Origin: an uncultured bacterium
GTDB taxonomy: Bacteria; Actinomycetota; Coriobacteriia; Coriobacteriales; Coriobacteriaceae
DNA length: 64,000 nucleotides
Assembly (NCBI GenBank): GCA_905214525.1
Contig: CAJMMN010000003.1
Coordinates: forward strand, 62,001-126,000
Reading direction: 5' to 3'
The position numbers and the translations under genes were made by a program. The notes under the pieces are model-generated. The model did no database searches, was not told the DNA's origin, and saw nothing but the letters and a program-made list of their open reading frames with translations. Shown here piece by piece: positions 62,639-64,000 of this stretch; the stretch's first letter is position 1, and every line of letters begins with the position of its first letter.

Positions 62639-62664
62639 GGGGCTCCCGTGTGTACGGAAGCCCC
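62639..62664 (-). promoter_or_regulatory. Intercistronic hairpin between binding protein and permease genes
   Basis: GGGGCTTCCGTAC pairs with the complement ending in GGGAGCCCC (loop ACAC). Such a stem often stabilises or partly terminates the transcript so that the binding protein is made in excess. Confidence 0.65.
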
Positions 62665-62752
62665 GACAACTCAGTGAGGAAACAGTTTACCGCAATAAAG
62701 CGCATCATGCGTTTCCGTATGGTTTCGTTGCGGTCGTTACCAGGCTCGCTGC

Positions 62753-63748
62753 CTAGGCGCCGATCTCGGGCAGCTCGGGAACATTGGTGTCGCCCGTACG
62801 GTCACCGATGCAGATCTGCCACAGCTCGGTCCAGGTGCCGTCGTCCTCGATCTTCTTAAGGAAGTCGTTGACAAAGGCGACGCCGTCGGAATCGAGCGGC
62901 AGGCCGATGCCATAGGGCTCCTTGCTGCCGAAGGGCTTGCCGGCGATCTTGTACTTACCGGGCTCGCGGACCAGGGCGCTCTGCTGCATGTTGTTATCGA
63001 TGACGTAGGCGTCAACGCGGCCCTGCTGGAGTGCCTGGCGGGCCTCCTCGTCGGTCTTGAACTCCTGCTGGCTGGCCTTGGGGGCGAACTCCTCCAGGAT
63101 GGCGGGGCCGTTGGAGCCGGACTGGACGGCAACGTTCTTGTCGGCCAGGTCGTCGACGCTCTTGATGTCGTCGTTATCGGCGAGCACCAGGATAGCCTGC
63201 TGGGTGTAGTAGTAGGGGCCGGCGAAGGAGACGAGCTTCTTGCGCTCATCGGTAATGGTGTAGGTGGCAAAGACGGCGTCGACCTGGCTGTTCTGCAGGA
63301 CGGACTCGCGCGTGTCCGAGGTCACCTGGGTGATCTCGACCTTGTTCTCGCCCAGAATGTAGTTGGACAGGAGCTGTGCGATGCCGGCGTCGAAGCCGCG
63401 GGTCTGACCGTCCTTCTCGTTGAGGAGGGAGAAGAGCGTGGAGGTCTGAACGCCACCGATCTTAAAGACGCCGGCGTCCTTGACGGCGGTCGCCCAGGTG
63501 CTGGCGGCGATGGCGTCGTCATCGGCCTTAGGGCCGTCGTTGACGAGCTTGTCGAATGCCTTGGCATCGAGCGTGGTGGAAGCCTCGGTGTCCTCGGAGC
63601 TCTTGGAGGAGCCGGCGGCGGAACCCTTGTCGGCCTCGGCGCTGGTGTCGGAGCAGCCGGCAAGACCAAGGCCGGCGACGGTTGCGAAGGTGGCGGCAAC
63701 GAAGCCGCGGCGGTCGAGAACGACCTGCTGGGAGAGGTTCTTGCTCAT
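62753..63748 (-). CDS. Amino-acid ABC transporter substrate-binding lipoprotein (GluB-like)
   Basis: A 331-residue lipoprotein; the signal holds RRGFVAATFATVAGLGLAGC, with the lipid-bound Cys. The mature part belongs to the SBP_bac_3 family, with KIGGVQTSTLFSL and ANYIL-like YILGENKVEITQVTSDTRES and VDAVFATYTITDERKK. First gene of the four-gene importer. The ATG at 63748 follows GAAAGGTG. Substrate glutamate/glutamine-like amino acids by family. Confidence 0.94.
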   Translation of the reverse strand: MSKNLSQQVVLDRRGFVAATFATVAGLGLAGCSDTSAEADKGSAAGSSKSSEDTEASTTLDAKAFDKLVNDGPKADDDAIAASTWATAVKDAGVFKIGGVQTSTLFSLLNEKDGQTRGFDAGIAQLLSNYILGENKVEITQVTSDTRESVLQNSQVDAVFATYTITDERKKLVSFAGPYYYTQQAILVLADNDDIKSVDDLADKNVAVQSGSNGPAILEEFAPKASQQEFKTDEEARQALQQGRVDAYVIDNNMQQSALVREPGKYKIAGKPFGSKEPYGIGLPLDSDGVAFVNDFLKKIEDDGTWTELWQICIGDRTGDTNVPELPEIGA

Positions 63749-63862
63749 GGTAGAACACCTTTCTCAATAAAATCCCTAGCGGTTGAGTAGAGTTATACCC
63801 TATCCCGCTCAAATGGGTCAACACGAAATAACTCAGAAACATACTTACCTTATGGGTAATTC

Positions 63863-63916
63863 TACCTACCAAAAAGGGACAGGTTTATTTTGGCAGGTTT
63901 TATCTGGGCAAACGCC
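63863..63916 (+). repeat. Repeat family E, copy 7
   Basis: ACCTACCAAAAAGGGACAGG, TTTATTTTGGCAGG, TTTTATCTGGGCAAACG. It lies upstream of the binding-protein gene, near the window end. Confidence 0.9.
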
Positions 63917-64000
63917 GATTATTACGGCTGAGATAGCGTTTTGCGGATGGCATGATCGCTCGCGGCGGTCGCTATAATGGCGGCAACGCGACACATATAT

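Noticed and set aside
63940..64000. Promoter with TATAAT near the window end
   Set aside because: A TATAAT occurs but no -35 at the right distance, and the gene it would serve lies beyond the window.

Overview
The window looks like chromosome from a high-GC, anaerobic, gut-type actinobacterium of the class Coriobacteriia, most like Collinsella. This is inferred from the gene content: membrane-anchored LuxR regulators, pyruvate formate-lyase with its activase, a KdgT permease, agmatine deiminase, a GluABCD-like uptake system, and actinobacterial codon use with strong GC3. No rRNA, tRNA or CRISPR array was seen.

Layout. 1-12 kb: two copies of a module made of a membrane LuxR regulator followed by a YtcJ-like amidohydrolase, the first also with a MATE exporter. 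Between them lie a soluble LuxR regulator divergent from agmatine deiminase, a decayed kinase-like gene and a GNAT acetyltransferase. 12-18.3 kb: DAHP synthase and a MarR-controlled heterodimeric ABC exporter. 18.6-20.5 kb: an SDR dehydrogenase and a ketodeoxygluconate permease. 20.9-27.2 kb: fermentation locus, with a pyruvate formate-lyase split into a catalytic-barrel subunit and a separate 83-residue glycyl-radical subunit, then an IS110 element, DegV and the PFL activase. 27.3-30.4 kb: nucleosidase, EngB GTPase and a DUF3990/XRE toxin-antitoxin-like pair with a double operator. 30.6-36 kb: threonine/aspartate pathway (thrB, thrC, aspartokinase, asd). 36.6-44.4 kb: Ogt, a histidine-kinase remnant, an AIM24-like protein, a MacB/FtsX-type ABC system and a membrane-tethered HTH protein. 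44.8-53.2 kb: phosphofructokinase, an Ntn amidase, aspartyl aminopeptidase, a 2-hydroxyacid dehydrogenase, methionine aminopeptidase, a radical SAM protein and an alpha/beta hydrolase. 53.4-59.3 kb: a GGDEF-like/REC/HD-GYP protein with a detached Hpt protein, a DUF2975/XRE pair and a three-gene ABC system. 59.4-63.8 kb: an amino-acid ABC importer with a class-I glutamine-amidotransferase-fold hydrolase.

The most unusual signal is in the gaps. At least five families of palindromic or structured repeats fill the intergenic spaces. Family A (23371-25077 interrupted, 30520-30644, 35973-36102, 44654-44774) is a composite hairpin whose outer 27-29 bp stem differs completely in sequence from copy to copy yet pairs perfectly, while the internal loop (CGTCCTCGGACATG on one side, TCCTGCGGAAAG on the other) and a TTC or GAA tip are conserved. 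One copy is split by the IS110 element exactly in the conserved loop. Family B (11919-12057, 49083-49221) shows compensatory changes in three stems. A third repeat (family E) has seven copies. These, with the split pyruvate formate-lyase and the IS110 transposase carrying a C-terminal XRE-like domain, are the items most worth following up.
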